Shown here: positions 9,443-19,529 of the stretch, one piece after another
Layout of the letters: each line of letters opens with the position of its first letter
Position numbering within the stretch: the first letter of the stretch is position 1
DNA from: Zoogloea sp.
GTDB lineage: Bacteria > Pseudomonadota > Gammaproteobacteria > Burkholderiales > Rhodocyclaceae
Assembly (NCBI GenBank): GCA_016720685.1
Contig: JADKKC010000003.1
Location: 62,001 to 126,000, forward strand
Length of the DNA stretch: 64,000 nucleotides
Reading direction: 5' to 3'
Position numbers and translations under genes: made by a program
The notes under the pieces: generated by a model
The model's database searches: none
What the model saw: the letters and a program-made list of their open reading frames with translations, nothing else
What the model was told of the DNA's origin: nothing

Positions 9443-10754
9443 CTAAAAACAGGACCAGACCGGCATCACGCCCGCCTCGCCCGGCGGGCAACGGAACTCG
9501 TCTGCCACCCCCACACCGCCAACCCACGCCAGCCGCCCGCCAATCCACAGCAGCGGCAGGTGGCTGCGCAACCAGGGCGGCACGCCGGCTTCCTGAAGAA
9601 GGTTCTTGAGCGTCCGTGAGGTGCCGCGCGCATGGAGACGCAGGCGCTCGCCCCCTCTGCGGCAGCGCAGTTCGCAAGGCTGGCCGGCGATCAGCCTTGC
9701 CGCAAGCCCTTCTCCCGTCGCCTCCCCGAACGCGACCGTCCCGCCGGCCCAGCCTACCGACGACTCGCCGCTCCACGCGACACAATCCGGTGCGCCCTCG
9801 GCGCTCAGCGGCTCCAGCCACCAGGCATCCCGATAAACGCACAGGGCCACCCTGCCAAATGGCAGGCGCAAACCGGCGCCCGCGTCATCAAGGCGAAACT
9901 GTCGTTCGGTCTCGCGCAGGCGGTCCTCATCGGGCATCGGCTCGCCGGAGCCGGCCAGCAGGTGGCGCATCGCATTGCGCAGGCGGGGAGACGAAAGCTG
10001 CAGGGCGGCAGTCCGCCGGAAGCGGGCCGATCCGGGCAGGGCCAGCGCGGCCAGATCGCCGGCTGCCAGATCGTCGAGCAGCACGGAGGCCTCATCGCAC
10101 AAGCGACCAAGCCGCGCCAGCCCCGCGGAGGCACCGGGAAAGCGCTCCTCGATGGCAGGCATGATGTCCTTACGCAGGAAATTGCGGGAAAAACGACTGT
10201 CAGCGTTGCTCGGATCTTCTATCCACGCCAGCCCGCGGGCCTTCGCATAGGCCAGGAGTTCGTGCCGCGACACGTCCAGCAAGGGGCGCCACACGCCGGC
10301 GGCACCCCGTCCCGGCACTGCCGCGCGCATGCCGCCGGCACCGCGCACGCCGGTGCCGCGAATGGCCCGGAACAACACGGTTTCGGCCTGGTCGTCCCGG
10401 TGATGGGCCAACGCCAGCCAGTCGTCGCCAAAACCCAGCAGCGCCGCACGCCGCGCCTCCCGCGCTGCGGCCTCCAGGCCACCGGAATGGCGGCGGTCGA
10501 CCTGCACATCGCAGACGGCAAGCGGCACTTCGAGTTGATCGCACAGCGCGAGGCAGATGTCGGCCCAGACTTCCGAACCGGAAACGAGGCCGTGGCGCAC
10601 GTGACATGCCGCCAGTTCAAACCCCAGCATGGGTCGCAAACCGGCCAGCACATGGAGCAGAACCGTGGAATCGAGCCCGCCTGATAGGCCTGCCCGCACA
10701 CGCCGGGCGGGCGACGGCAGTTGCCGCCAGCTCCGCTCTACGTGCAAAAGCAGG

Positions 10755-10768
<14 letters not shown>
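9443..10768 (-). CDS. tilS: tRNA(Ile)-lysidine synthase
   Basis: Converts C34 of the CAU-anticodon tRNA-Ile to lysidine using ATP, so that AUA is read as isoleucine. The 441-residue protein carries the PP-loop SGGLDSTVLLH near residue 29, followed by CHVRHGLVSGSE, ALAHHRDDQAETVLFR and RGAAGVWRPLLDVSR, and a C-terminal domain. The start is TTG at 10768, preceded by AAGGAA; it overlaps the last 14 nt of accA. The accA-tilS arrangement and overlap suggest one transcript. Confidence 0.93.
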
Positions 10769-11723
<955 letters not shown>

Positions 11724-11885
11724 TGGGGTCGAGACTCAAAAAAATTTGCGCCATTTTACCCCATCGCTTCAAAACTCGCCCGGCGGGCAGGCAATGGCGC
11801 ACATCCGGCAGGCAAATCGCATTGCTGCGTCGCGCAACAAGCCGCTAAAGTGGACCCTTTTTGCGTTCTTCTTACCGGCTTTCCT

Positions 11886-13433
11886 ATGGCTTCGATGAAT
11901 CTTCTGCGCGCCCTCGCCACCGTCAGCGGCATGACCCTGCTGTCGCGAATACTCGGTTTCGTGCGCGACTTCGTGGTTGCCCGCGCCTTTGGAGCCGGCG
12001 TGGAAACCGACGCGTTCTTCGTCGCCTTCCGCCTGCCCAACCTGCTGCGCCGGATGTTTGCCGAAGGCGCATTTTCGCAGGCGTTCGTGCCCATTCTGGC
12101 CGAATACAAGAACAAACGCGGTGAGGAAGAAACCCACCGCCTGGTCAACCACGTGGCCAGCGCCCTCGGTCTGGCCGTGCTGCTGGTTTCCATTCTCGGC
12201 ACCATCGCCTCCCCGCTGATCATCTACGCCACCGCACCGGGCTTTTCCGCCGACGCCAGCAAGTTCGAGCTCACCGTCCAGCTCACCCGCATCACCTTCC
12301 CCTACATTTTCTTCATGTCGCTGGTGGCCCTGGCCGGCGGCGTGCTCAATACCTGGAGCCGCTTTGCGATTCCGGCCTTCACGCCCGTGCTGCTGAATCT
12401 CTCGTTCATCGGCATGGCGCTGCTGGCCGCGCCGTATTTCGATCCGCCCGTGCTGGCCCTCGGCTGGGCGGTGTTCATCGGCGGGCTGGCCCAGCTCGCG
12501 TTACAACTGCGCCCGCTTGCCAAGATCGGCATGCTGCCGCGCTTCTCCCTCGACTTCTCCGATCCCGGCGTGCGGCGCATCCTCAAGCTCATGGCGCCGG
12601 CCATCCTGGGCGTCTCGGTGAGCCAGATTTCGCTCCTGATCAACACCGTCTTCGCCTCGTTCTTGCCCAGCGGCAGCGTGTCATGGCTGTACTACGCCGA
12701 CCGTCTCATGGAGTTTCCGGCCGGCATGCTCGGCGTAGCCCTTGGCACGATCCTGCTACCGAGCCTCTCCAAGATGCACGCCGACAAAAACCCGGTCGAA
12801 TTTTCCAGCCTGCTCGACTGGGGCCTGCGCCTCACGCTGATGCTGACCCTGCCGGCCGCCCTCGGCCTGGCACTGCTGGCGGTTCCGCTGATCACCACCC
12901 TCTTCCACCACGGCGCCTTCGGCCTCAGCGATGTTTACCAGACCCGCAGCGCGCTGATTGCCTACAGCATCGGCCTTGCCGGGCTGATTCTGGTCAAGGT
13001 GCTGGCCCCGGCGTTCTACGCCCGCCAGGACATTCGCACGCCGGTCAAGTTTGCGCTGATCACCCTGACGGTCACCCAGCTGATGAACCTCGTTTTCATC
13101 GGCCCGCTGCAGCACGCCGGCCTGGCCCTCTCCATCGGCCTTGCCTCCTGCGTCAATGCGGGCATGCTCTACTTCGGCCTGCGCAAGCGCGGCATCTACC
13201 AGCCCCAGCCGGGCTGGGCGCTTTTCACCGGTAAGCTGCTGGTCGCGATGGCGGTGCTTGGCGTGGCCGTCTGGTTCTCGGCGGGCGCCGACAGCCTGTG
13301 GCTTCACGCCTCCGGCGCCGAACGGGTTATCCGCCTGTGCCTGCTGGTGGTCGGCGGCATGGCCATCTATTTCGCGACGCTGTTCGCTCTCGGTTTCCGG
13401 GTCACCGACTTCCGCCGCCGCAGCGCCAGCTGA
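11886..13433 (+). CDS. murJ: Lipid II flippase MurJ
   Basis: An integral inner-membrane protein of about 515 residues that flips the peptidoglycan precursor lipid II. It has about 14 hydrophobic segments of the MOP superfamily. Recognisable family stretches are MNLLRALATVSGMTLLSRILGFVRD, DAFFVAFRLPNLLRRMFAEGAF and YYADRLMEFPAGMLGVALGT. The ATG at 11886 gives MASMNLLRAL; ATG at 11895 (MNLLRAL) is an equally good start and an upstream frame to 11850 is unlikely. It is divergent from accA, with about 160 nt between them. Confidence 0.95.
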   Translation: MASMNLLRALATVSGMTLLSRILGFVRDFVVARAFGAGVETDAFFVAFRLPNLLRRMFAEGAFSQAFVPILAEYKNKRGEEETHRLVNHVASALGLAVLLVSILGTIASPLIIYATAPGFSADASKFELTVQLTRITFPYIFFMSLVALAGGVLNTWSRFAIPAFTPVLLNLSFIGMALLAAPYFDPPVLALGWAVFIGGLAQLALQLRPLAKIGMLPRFSLDFSDPGVRRILKLMAPAILGVSVSQISLLINTVFASFLPSGSVSWLYYADRLMEFPAGMLGVALGTILLPSLSKMHADKNPVEFSSLLDWGLRLTLMLTLPAALGLALLAVPLITTLFHHGAFGLSDVYQTRSALIAYSIGLAGLILVKVLAPAFYARQDIRTPVKFALITLTVTQLMNLVFIGPLQHAGLALSIGLASCVNAGMLYFGLRKRGIYQPQPGWALFTGKLLVAMAVLGVAVWFSAGADSLWLHASGAERVIRLCLLVVGGMAIYFATLFALGFRVTDFRRRSAS

Positions 13434-13484
13434 GCCCGCCCGAATTTAGCTAGAATCTCCGGACACCCCAGTGGAGACACCAGC

Positions 13485-14114
13485 ATGCAACTGACCAGCC
13501 AGAGCTTTTCCGACGGCAGCCCGATTCCGGGCGAGTTCGCCTTCTGCATCCCGGCAATCGAGGGCCACGTGGCCCTCGGCAGTAATCGCAATCCCCAGCT
13601 CGCCTGGACCGGCGCGCCTGCCGGCACGCAGTCCTTCGCCCTGATCTGCCATGACCCGGACGTGCCCAGTCGCGGCGACGACGTGAACCAGGAAGGCCGC
13701 AGCGTGCCGGCCGAGCTGCCACGGGTGGATTTTTTCCACTGGGTGCTGGTCGACCTGCCGGCCGATGCGAACAACATAGCCGCCGGCTCGCACTCCGAAA
13801 CCGTCACCGCCAACGGCAAACCCGGCCCGGCGCGCCCCGACGGCAGCCGCCACGGCATCAACGACTACACCGGCTGGTTCGCCGGCGACGGGCAGATGAA
13901 GGGCGACTACTTCGGCTATGACGGCCCCTGTCCCCCGTGGAACGACTCGATCCGCCACCGCTACGTGTTCACCGTTTTTGCACTGGATGTGCCGAGAGTT
14001 GCCGTGGAAGGTCACTTCACGGGTCAGCAGGTTCGCGCAGCCATCGCCGGACATATCCTGGCCCAGGCCAGCATCACCGTCACCTACAGCCTGAATCCTT
14101 CCGTCCCGGCCTGA
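13485..14114 (+). CDS. YbhB/YbcL family phosphatidylethanolamine-binding-like protein
   Basis: A 209-residue soluble protein of the PEBP/Raf-kinase-inhibitor-like family. Visible family motifs are NRNPQLAWTGAPAGTQSFALICHDPDVP, DFFHWVLVDLP and GYDGPCPPWNDSIRHRYVFTVFALD. GGAG lies 7-8 nt before the ATG. The family binds small anions or lipids, but its bacterial role is largely unknown and no substrate can be inferred here. A terminator follows. Confidence 0.9.
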   Translation: MQLTSQSFSDGSPIPGEFAFCIPAIEGHVALGSNRNPQLAWTGAPAGTQSFALICHDPDVPSRGDDVNQEGRSVPAELPRVDFFHWVLVDLPADANNIAAGSHSETVTANGKPGPARPDGSRHGINDYTGWFAGDGQMKGDYFGYDGPCPPWNDSIRHRYVFTVFALDVPRVAVEGHFTGQQVRAAIAGHILAQASITVTYSLNPSVPA

Positions 14115-14138
14115 CCGGCGGCACGCAAGCCCACCAAC

Positions 14139-14168
14139 AACCGGGTACTTCACGTTCCCGGTTTTTTT
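14139..14168 (+). terminator. Terminator after the PEBP-family gene
   Basis: Inverted repeat AACCGGG/CCCGGTT (14139-14145 with 14157-14163) is followed by a run of T at 14162-14168. It lies 25 nt past the PEBP-family stop. Confidence 0.75.
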
Positions 14169-14182
14169 AAAGGCGAAACCGT

Positions 14183-15433
14183 TCAGGGGGAATGGCTCGG
14201 CAATAGGGGCTGCAGCAGCGGGAGTTGCAGGCGTAGATAGTCAGGCAGGCCATCCTTGAAGACCGGCCAGTCTTCGCCGGCAATCAGCGGCCGGCACCAG
14301 CGCCGGAAAGCCTCCGTCACGCCAAAGCCATCGGCGGCGATGAATTCCGCCGGCAAGCTGCGCTCCAGGTTGGCAACCTGCTCGAAGGGCAAGAGATTGG
14401 TGCGCCAGCGATACGCGTCGTCGGTCAGACGCTCGATGCCCACCACGCCACACTGGCCGGCAACAGCCCGACGCACGGCGGCCTTGCCGACCGCGAAAGC
14501 CTGGGCCGTGTCGGTTCTGGAGGCGATGTGGCGAGCCGAACGCTGGAGATAGTCCGCCAGCGCGTAATGAACCTTGTAGCCAAGGCAGGCGTGAATCCGC
14601 TCGGCCACCACCTCGCCGGCGCCACCCAGCTGGACGTAGCCTTTCTGGTTACGATCCTGCATGGCGAGGATCTGGCCGTCCGGCCCGCGAATGCCTTCCG
14701 CCACGACCACGGCGCAGGCGCCCACGCGCTCCACCACCGCCTGCACACGGGCCAGAAAGCGCGCTTCGTCGAAAACCACCTCGGGCATCAGGATGATGTG
14801 CGGCGCGGCATCGGCATCCTCGGCGGCCAGCGCGCAGGCCGCCGCCAGCCAGCCGGCGTTGCGGCCCATCACTTCAAGCACGAAGGCACGCCCCGCATTG
14901 GTGGTCATGGCGGCAAGGTCCAGCCCCACTTCGCGGACCGACGTGGCCAAGTACTTGGCCGCCGAGCCGAAACCCGGGCTGCAGTCGGTTCCGACGATGT
15001 CGTTGTCCACGGTTTTCGGTACGCCGACAACGGTAAGCGGGTAGCCACGTGCATCGGCTGCGCTCTGAACCTGGCGGCAGGTTTCCATCGAACCGTTGCC
15101 GCCGTTGTAGAGAAAGAAGCGGATGTCATGGGCGGCCAGCACATCGAACAGGCGGTCGTACTGAAGCGGGTTATTCTCGGCCGGATCGAGATCGAATCGA
15201 CATGAGCCGAAGGCACCGCCCGGGGTTGTGCGCAGGCGGGCAAGATCGGCGCCGGACAGGGCGGCCGTATCGACGAGGGTCTCGCGCAGTACGCCGAGAA
15301 TGCCGTTGCGTGCGGCGAGCACGCGCTCGATGCGCTCCGGCTGCAGCCGCGCCTCGCTGATCACACCGGCCGCCGAAGCGTTGATGACAGCCGTGACACC
15401 ACCCGACTGGGCGTAGAGAAGACTTCCCTTCAT
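14183..15433 (-). CDS. pfp: Diphosphate-dependent 6-phosphofructokinase
   Basis: Interconverts fructose-6-phosphate and fructose-1,6-bisphosphate with pyrophosphate instead of ATP; it is reversible and serves glycolysis or gluconeogenesis. About 416 residues. Motifs: N-terminal GSLLYAQSGGVTAVINASA, FLYNGGNGSMETC, and the PPi-type signature VVGVPKTVDNDI, where the TVDND Asp replaces the ATP-type arrangement. The ATG at 15433 is preceded by GGGAG; a longer in-frame start at 15463 lacks one. It lies downstream of adk, separated by a strong terminator. Confidence 0.92.
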   Translation of the reverse strand: MKGSLLYAQSGGVTAVINASAAGVISEARLQPERIERVLAARNGILGVLRETLVDTAALSGADLARLRTTPGGAFGSCRFDLDPAENNPLQYDRLFDVLAAHDIRFFLYNGGNGSMETCRQVQSAADARGYPLTVVGVPKTVDNDIVGTDCSPGFGSAAKYLATSVREVGLDLAAMTTNAGRAFVLEVMGRNAGWLAAACALAAEDADAAPHIILMPEVVFDEARFLARVQAVVERVGACAVVVAEGIRGPDGQILAMQDRNQKGYVQLGGAGEVVAERIHACLGYKVHYALADYLQRSARHIASRTDTAQAFAVGKAAVRRAVAGQCGVVGIERLTDDAYRWRTNLLPFEQVANLERSLPAEFIAADGFGVTEAFRRWCRPLIAGEDWPVFKDGLPDYLRLQLPLLQPLLPSHSP

Positions 15434-15461
15434 CACGGGCTCCCATCCGAAACGCGTGGAC

Positions 15462-15493
15462 AAAAAATCAGGGCCGGCTTTGACAGCCGGCCC
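15462..15493 (-). terminator. Terminator after adk
   Basis: A 9-bp GC-rich stem (GGGCCGGCT/AGCCGGCCC, 15471-15493, short loop) is followed on the minus strand by GA and six T (15467-15462). It sits just past the adk stop and separates adk from pfp. Confidence 0.88.
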
Positions 15494-15514
15494 TCGGTGC
15501 CTTGCGTACGGCGC

Positions 15515-16168
15515 TTACTTCAGCGCGTCGAACGCCCGGTCGCGGATCTCGTCGACCTTGCCAAGGCCCGCAATCTTGCGGTATTTCGGCGCGTTCGCCT
15601 CGCCGTTTGCGGCCCAGTCGGAATAGTAGGCCACCAGCGGCTTGGTCTGGGAATGGTAGACGTCGAGACGCTTCTTGACGGTCTCTTCCTTGTCGTCGTC
15701 GCGCTGGATAAGCGCTTCGCCGGTTTCGTCGTCCTTGCCCTCGACCTTGGGCGGGTTGAACTTGACATGGTAGGTGCGGCCGGAAGCCACATGCACACGG
15801 CGGCCGGACATGCGACCGATGATTTCCTCGTCGGGCACATCGATTTCAAGCACGAAATCGATGGCTACGCCCGCAGCTTTCATGGCCTCGGCTTGCGGAA
15901 TGGTGCGCGGAAAGCCGTCGAACATGTAGCCGGACTGACAGTCGGCATCCTTCAGGCGATCCTTGACCAGCCCGATGATGATCTCGTCGGAAACGAGGCC
16001 ACCGGCATCCATCACCTTTTTGGCTTCGATCCCCAGCGGAGTGCCGGCCTTGACGGCAGCACGCAGCATGTCGCCGGTGGAAATCTGCGGAATCCCAAAT
16101 TTATCTTTGATGTAATTGGCTTGGGTGCCCTTGCCGGCCCCCGGCGGTCCCAACAGAATCAGACGCAT
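15515..16168 (-). CDS. adk: Adenylate kinase
   Basis: Catalyses ATP + AMP = 2 ADP in the cytosol. The 217-residue long-form enzyme begins MRLILLGPPGAGKGTQANY (P-loop) and has QISTGDMLRAAV, GYMFDGFPRTIPQAEAM, a LID domain (GRRVHVASGRTYHVKFNPP) and the final YRKIAGLGKVDEIRD. The LID lacks zinc cysteines. The ATG at 16168 follows GAGGGGAAGC. It is the last gene of the exbB-exbD-lpxK-trm112-kdsB-adk run and has its own terminator. Confidence 0.97.
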   Translation of the reverse strand: MRLILLGPPGAGKGTQANYIKDKFGIPQISTGDMLRAAVKAGTPLGIEAKKVMDAGGLVSDEIIIGLVKDRLKDADCQSGYMFDGFPRTIPQAEAMKAAGVAIDFVLEIDVPDEEIIGRMSGRRVHVASGRTYHVKFNPPKVEGKDDETGEALIQRDDDKEETVKKRLDVYHSQTKPLVAYYSDWAANGEANAPKYRKIAGLGKVDEIRDRAFDALK

Positions 16169-16226
16169 GCTTCCCCTCCTCTGGTTATTGTGGCTGCAAT
16201 GATGAACGATGAAATTAACGTGAAAC

Positions 16227-16988
16227 TTACAGCAGGTCAAACACGCGGCGAACCCGCTCGAGATCCTCCGCCGTATCCACGCCGGCTGGCGGAGCGTGAT
16301 CGAGGACCATGACCTGGATCGGATAGCCGTGGGCCATGGCCCGCAATTGTTCGAGCGCCTCCCACTGCTCCAGCGGTGAGGGCGCCAGGCTGGAATAACG
16401 CTTGAGGAAACCCGCCCGGTACGCATAAAGGCCGATGTGGCGGTAAGCCGGCAGGTTTGCCGGCAGCGCGCTGCGATCGGTGGCGAAGGCGTCCCGTGCC
16501 CAGGGAATGGCCGCGCGGGAGAAATACAGCGCCCGCCCGCGGGCGTCCATCACCAGCTTGACGACGTTCGGATTGAAAAATTCTTCAGCGGATTCGAGCG
16601 GATGACAGGCCGTGGCAATCGCCGCCTCGGCATCCGCGGCAAGCGCGGCGGCGACATCGTCGATCAGTTGCGGCGGAATCAGCGGCTCGTCGCCCTGCAC
16701 ATTCACAACGATGGTGTCATCGGACCAGCCCAGACGCGTTGCCACTTCGGCGAGGCGGTCGGTGCCGGAAGGATGTTCGGCGGAGGTAACGATCACCTTG
16801 CCGCCCGCCTTTTCGACCACTCCGGCGATCCCCGTGTGATCGGTGGCAACCCAGACCTCGTCCGCACCCGCTCCAAGGGCACGCTCCAGCACGCGCAAGA
16901 TCATCGGCTTGCCGGCGATGTCGAGAAGCGGCTTGCCGGGCAGTCGGCTCGACGCATGACGGGCCGGAATGACGATCTTGAAAGGCAT
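16227..16988 (-). CDS. kdsB: 3-deoxy-manno-octulosonate cytidylyltransferase (CMP-KDO synthetase)
   Basis: Activates KDO with CTP for lipopolysaccharide inner-core synthesis. The 253-residue protein starts MPFKIVIPARHASSRLPGKPL, with VWVATDHTGI, ATRLGWSDDTIVVNVQGDEP and RHIGLYAYRAGFL, all KdsB hallmarks. It begins 2 nt after the trm112-like gene and precedes adk, so it is part of a tightly packed envelope operon. Confidence 0.96.
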   Translation of the reverse strand: MPFKIVIPARHASSRLPGKPLLDIAGKPMILRVLERALGAGADEVWVATDHTGIAGVVEKAGGKVIVTSAEHPSGTDRLAEVATRLGWSDDTIVVNVQGDEPLIPPQLIDDVAAALAADAEAAIATACHPLESAEEFFNPNVVKLVMDARGRALYFSRAAIPWARDAFATDRSALPANLPAYRHIGLYAYRAGFLKRYSSLAPSPLEQWEALEQLRAMAHGYPIQVMVLDHAPPAGVDTAEDLERVRRVFDLL

Positions 16989-16990
16989 CT

Positions 16991-17179
16991 TCAGCGCGCC
17001 TGGGCGACCTCTTCGTCGGTCAGCGAGCGGGCTTCGTCTTCGAGCATGACGGGAATGCCGTCACGAATGGGATACGCCAGGCGGGCACTCACACTCCACA
17101 GCTCCTGCTTGTCTTTATGGAAGTCGAGCGGCCCCTTGGTAATCGGGCACACCAGGATTTCAAGCAATCGGGGGTCCAT
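16991..17179 (-). CDS. Trm112/YcaR family small protein
   Basis: A 62-residue protein: MDPRLLEILVCPITKGPLDFH, then ELWSVSARLAYPIRDGIPVML. The CPxxKGPL and AYPIRDGIPVML motifs define the Trm112-like (UPF0434/YcaR) family. In other organisms it is a zinc-ribbon partner of methyltransferases; here only one of the usual cysteine pair is seen, so metal binding is doubtful. It overlaps the end of lpxK by 20 nt, with GGAGAAG before the ATG, and lies directly before kdsB, the conserved lpxK-ycaR-kdsB arrangement. Confidence 0.92.
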   Translation of the reverse strand: MDPRLLEILVCPITKGPLDFHKDKQELWSVSARLAYPIRDGIPVMLEDEARSLTDEEVAQAR

Positions 17180-18170
17180 CGATCTTCTCCACAATCAGTT
17201 CTGCCGCCCCCGGCGCAAGCTGCGCCCGAACCGGCCACACCCAGCTGTCGGCCGGGGCGAAAGGCGAGCATTTTACCGCATCCTTCTCGGTCATCAGTAG
17301 TACATCGCCATCCGGCACGGCCACATCGGCCGGCGTAAAGGCGTGATGATCGGCAAAAGGCCGGCGCTCGATGACCAGCCCCATGCTTTCGAGTTGGGCA
17401 AAAAATCGTTCCGGACGCCCGATGCCGGCCATCGCGTGGATGCGTCGCCCGCACAGGTCGGCAGCAAGACAGATCTCGGAGCGGTTTGCGACGCGCTCGA
17501 AGGCAGCGCCCGCAAGTTTGAAACTGAACACCGGCACCGGCCGGACCGCACGCAGCAGCGCTGGCGAAAATTCACCGTGAGCGAAGATCAGCGTCGCATC
17601 CGCGAGCCGCTCGACACCCTCCCTGAGCGGCCCCGCAGGCAGACGCAGGCGGTTGCCCAGCGTGGCCTCGTCCACCACCACCAGTTCCACGTCACGCGCC
17701 AGGCGGTAATGCTGCAGGCCGTCGTCGGCGATCAGGACATCCACGTCAGGATGGGCGGCCAGCAAGGCCCGACCGGCCGCAGGGCGATCCCGCCCGACAA
17801 ACACCGGGCAGCCAGACACCGCCGCCATCAACACCGGCTCATCACCAAAACGGGCCGGGTCGCCGCCGGGCGGCACACCCGCCACGCCTTCGATCGAGCC
17901 GCCATAACCACGGCTGACGATGCCCGGCCGACGACCGGCGGCACGCAACTGATCCGCCAGCCACAGCGCGACCGGCGTCTTTCCGCTGCCACCCACGGCA
18001 ATGTTGCCCACCACGATGACAGGTACGGGCAGGCGCTCGGACTTCAGCCAGCCAAGCGCAAAAAGCCGGCGACGCAGGCCGGCAAGAAACGCAAAAACCA
18101 GCGAGAGCGGGAAGAGACTCCAGGCCACCACCCCACGGTGCTGCCAGAACCCGGGGGCGCTGCGTGGCAT
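17160..18170 (-). CDS. lpxK: Tetraacyldisaccharide 4'-kinase
   Basis: Phosphorylates the 4' position of the lipid A disaccharide at the inner membrane, using ATP. The 336-residue protein has an N-terminal hydrophobic segment (WSLFPLSLVFAFLAGL) followed by the P-loop VVGNIAVGGSGKTPVALWL, RGYGG, GDEPVLMA and the DGLQHYRLARDVELVVVD stretch. Length is normal. The 3' end overlaps the trm112-like gene. Confidence 0.95.
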   Translation of the reverse strand: MPRSAPGFWQHRGVVAWSLFPLSLVFAFLAGLRRRLFALGWLKSERLPVPVIVVGNIAVGGSGKTPVALWLADQLRAAGRRPGIVSRGYGGSIEGVAGVPPGGDPARFGDEPVLMAAVSGCPVFVGRDRPAAGRALLAAHPDVDVLIADDGLQHYRLARDVELVVVDEATLGNRLRLPAGPLREGVERLADATLIFAHGEFSPALLRAVRPVPVFSFKLAGAAFERVANRSEICLAADLCGRRIHAMAGIGRPERFFAQLESMGLVIERRPFADHHAFTPADVAVPDGDVLLMTEKDAVKCSPFAPADSWVWPVRAQLAPGAAELIVEKIDGPPIA

Positions 18171-18193
18171 GGCGTCTCGAAAAAGAAACAGGA

Positions 18194-18616
18194 CTAGCGC
18201 TGGGCCGCCTGGGTGGCGAAGGAAATATGCACCAGCCCGGCCTGCTGGGCCGCCTGCATCACGTCGATGACGCGCTGATGGGCAGCCTTGGCGTCGGCGT
18301 TGATGATCACCACGGGATCCTTGGCCCCCGCCGGAACCACCGCCTGCATGGCGGCAGCAATGGCCGGAATGCCGGCCCCGTTCACCGGGCGCTTGTTGAT
18401 CACGACCTCACCGGTCGCCGTAACCGCCACGTTCACTTCGACAAGCTTGTCGTTGCTCGCCGTGGCATCCGCCGTCGGCAGATTGATTTCAAGCCCGGCA
18501 AAACGGGAATACGTCGTGGTGAGCATCAGGAAGATGATGATCACCAGCAACACGTCGATCATCGGGATCAGGTTGATCTCCGGCTCCTCGCGGGAGCGAC
18601 CACGGCCGAAATTCAT
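18194..18616 (-). CDS. exbD: ExbD/TolR family biopolymer transport protein
   Basis: A 140-residue inner-membrane protein with one N-terminal helix (INLIPMIDVLLVIIIFLMLTTTY) and a periplasmic domain. The helix carries the conserved Asp (PMIDVLL) that couples proton flow to energising outer-membrane processes with ExbB. It lies 9 nt after exbB and 23 nt before lpxK. No tonB is nearby. Position before lpxK is common in betaproteobacteria, so its client may be an envelope process and not TonB import; that is inference. Confidence 0.92.
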   Translation of the reverse strand: MNFGRGRSREEPEINLIPMIDVLLVIIIFLMLTTTYSRFAGLEINLPTADATASNDKLVEVNVAVTATGEVVINKRPVNGAGIPAIAAAMQAVVPAGAKDPVVIINADAKAAHQRVIDVMQAAQQAGLVHISFATQAAQR

Positions 18617-18625
18617 GGTCGTGCC

Positions 18626-19231
18626 TTAGCGACGGTCGCCGTGGACCACTTCGACCAGACGGATCGCCTGCTGCTCCATCTCGACGATCAGGCCATCCAC
18701 GGTCGACCGGAAGTGACGCCAGAAGATCATGCTCGGAATGGCGATCACCAGACCAAAACCGGTGTTGTAGAGCGCAATGGAAATACCGTGAGCGAGCTGC
18801 TGCGGGTTAGAGCCGCCGGGCGCCTGGGAGCCGAAGATTTCGATCATCCCGACCACGGTACCGAACAGGCCCATCAGGGGGCTGATCGAGGCGATGGTGC
18901 CGAGCGTGGTCAGAAAACGCTCCAGGTCGTGACTGACAGCGCGGCCGGTTTCCTCGATGGACTCCTTCATCACCTCGCGGGGGCTGCGCACATTGCGCAG
19001 GCCGGCGGCAAGAATCCGGCCCAGCGGCGAGCTGAGGGCGACCCGGTTGATCATCTCCGGAGTGGCGCCGGTCTGGCGAAGTTCGCCGACGACTTTCTCG
19101 AGGAGACCCTCGGGCAAAATCTTGCTGCGGCGCAGCGTAATGAGCCGCTCGATGATCAGCGCCACTGCAACGATTGAAGCAAACAACAAGGGCCAGATTG
19201 GCCAGCCGGCAGCCTGAAGAATGGCGAACAC
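18626..19231 (-). CDS. exbB: MotA/TolQ/ExbB proton channel family protein
   Basis: A 201-residue inner-membrane protein, partner of ExbD. Starts at GTG 19231 (MFAILQAAGWPIWPLLFASIVAVALIIERL), with AGGAG 7 nt upstream; longer in-frame extensions lack a ribosome site. The conserved core GTIASISPLMGLFGTVVGMIEIF and GFGLVIAIPSMIFWRHF form the channel helices of this family. First gene of the exbB-exbD-lpxK-trm112-kdsB-adk run. Confidence 0.92.
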   Translation of the reverse strand: MFAILQAAGWPIWPLLFASIVAVALIIERLITLRRSKILPEGLLEKVVGELRQTGATPEMINRVALSSPLGRILAAGLRNVRSPREVMKESIEETGRAVSHDLERFLTTLGTIASISPLMGLFGTVVGMIEIFGSQAPGGSNPQQLAHGISIALYNTGFGLVIAIPSMIFWRHFRSTVDGLIVEMEQQAIRLVEVVHGDRR

Positions 19232-19311
19232 GCGAGAACTCCTGCGAATCGAACGAAGCCCAAGAATGTAACCCGGAGCAGGGCTCAGAGCAACACAAGT
19301 GCGAGCCCAGA

Positions 19312-19346
19312 CAATCCACAAAATCTGTGGATAACTTTGTGGATTA
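19312..19346. promoter_or_regulatory. Cluster of DnaA-box-like sites next to an AT-rich stretch
   Basis: Three 9-mers resemble the DnaA box TTATCCACA within 35 bp: CAATCCACA at 19312-19320 (plus), TGTGGATAA at 19326-19334 (a perfect box on minus) and TGTGGATTA at 19338-19346 (minus, one mismatch). About 35 bp on lies an AT-rich stretch (19402-19452) unusual for this GC-rich sequence. The site lies between the divergent exbB and xseA genes. It may be a DnaA-regulated promoter or DnaA-binding locus. Confidence 0.5.
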
Positions 19347-19529
19347 AAGCCAAACAGGGGCGCTAAACCCAGAGCCTGTAAGGCTTTTTTCTACTCGGGT
19401 CAAAAATTAAGCTAAGTTTACTTTCTTTTAAAATCAATCACTTACAACTTTTCACCCAAGTCAAGCCCGGACGCGGGATTTTTTGGGGCGGATCAGGTCC
19501 GGATGTGGATTCCGGTACAATCCAGCCCC

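Noticed and set aside
11724..11885. rpsT, often found beside murJ
   Set aside because: No ribosomal protein S20-like frame in either strand of the accA-murJ gap.
19367..19394. Terminator-like AGCCT-gta-AGGCTTTTTT hairpin upstream of xseA
   Set aside because: The stem is only 5 bp and no plus-strand gene ends there.
19312..19452. Chromosomal replication origin
   Set aside because: Only three boxes are present and no dnaA, dnaN, rpmH, gidA or par genes are near. It is kept as a regulatory candidate.
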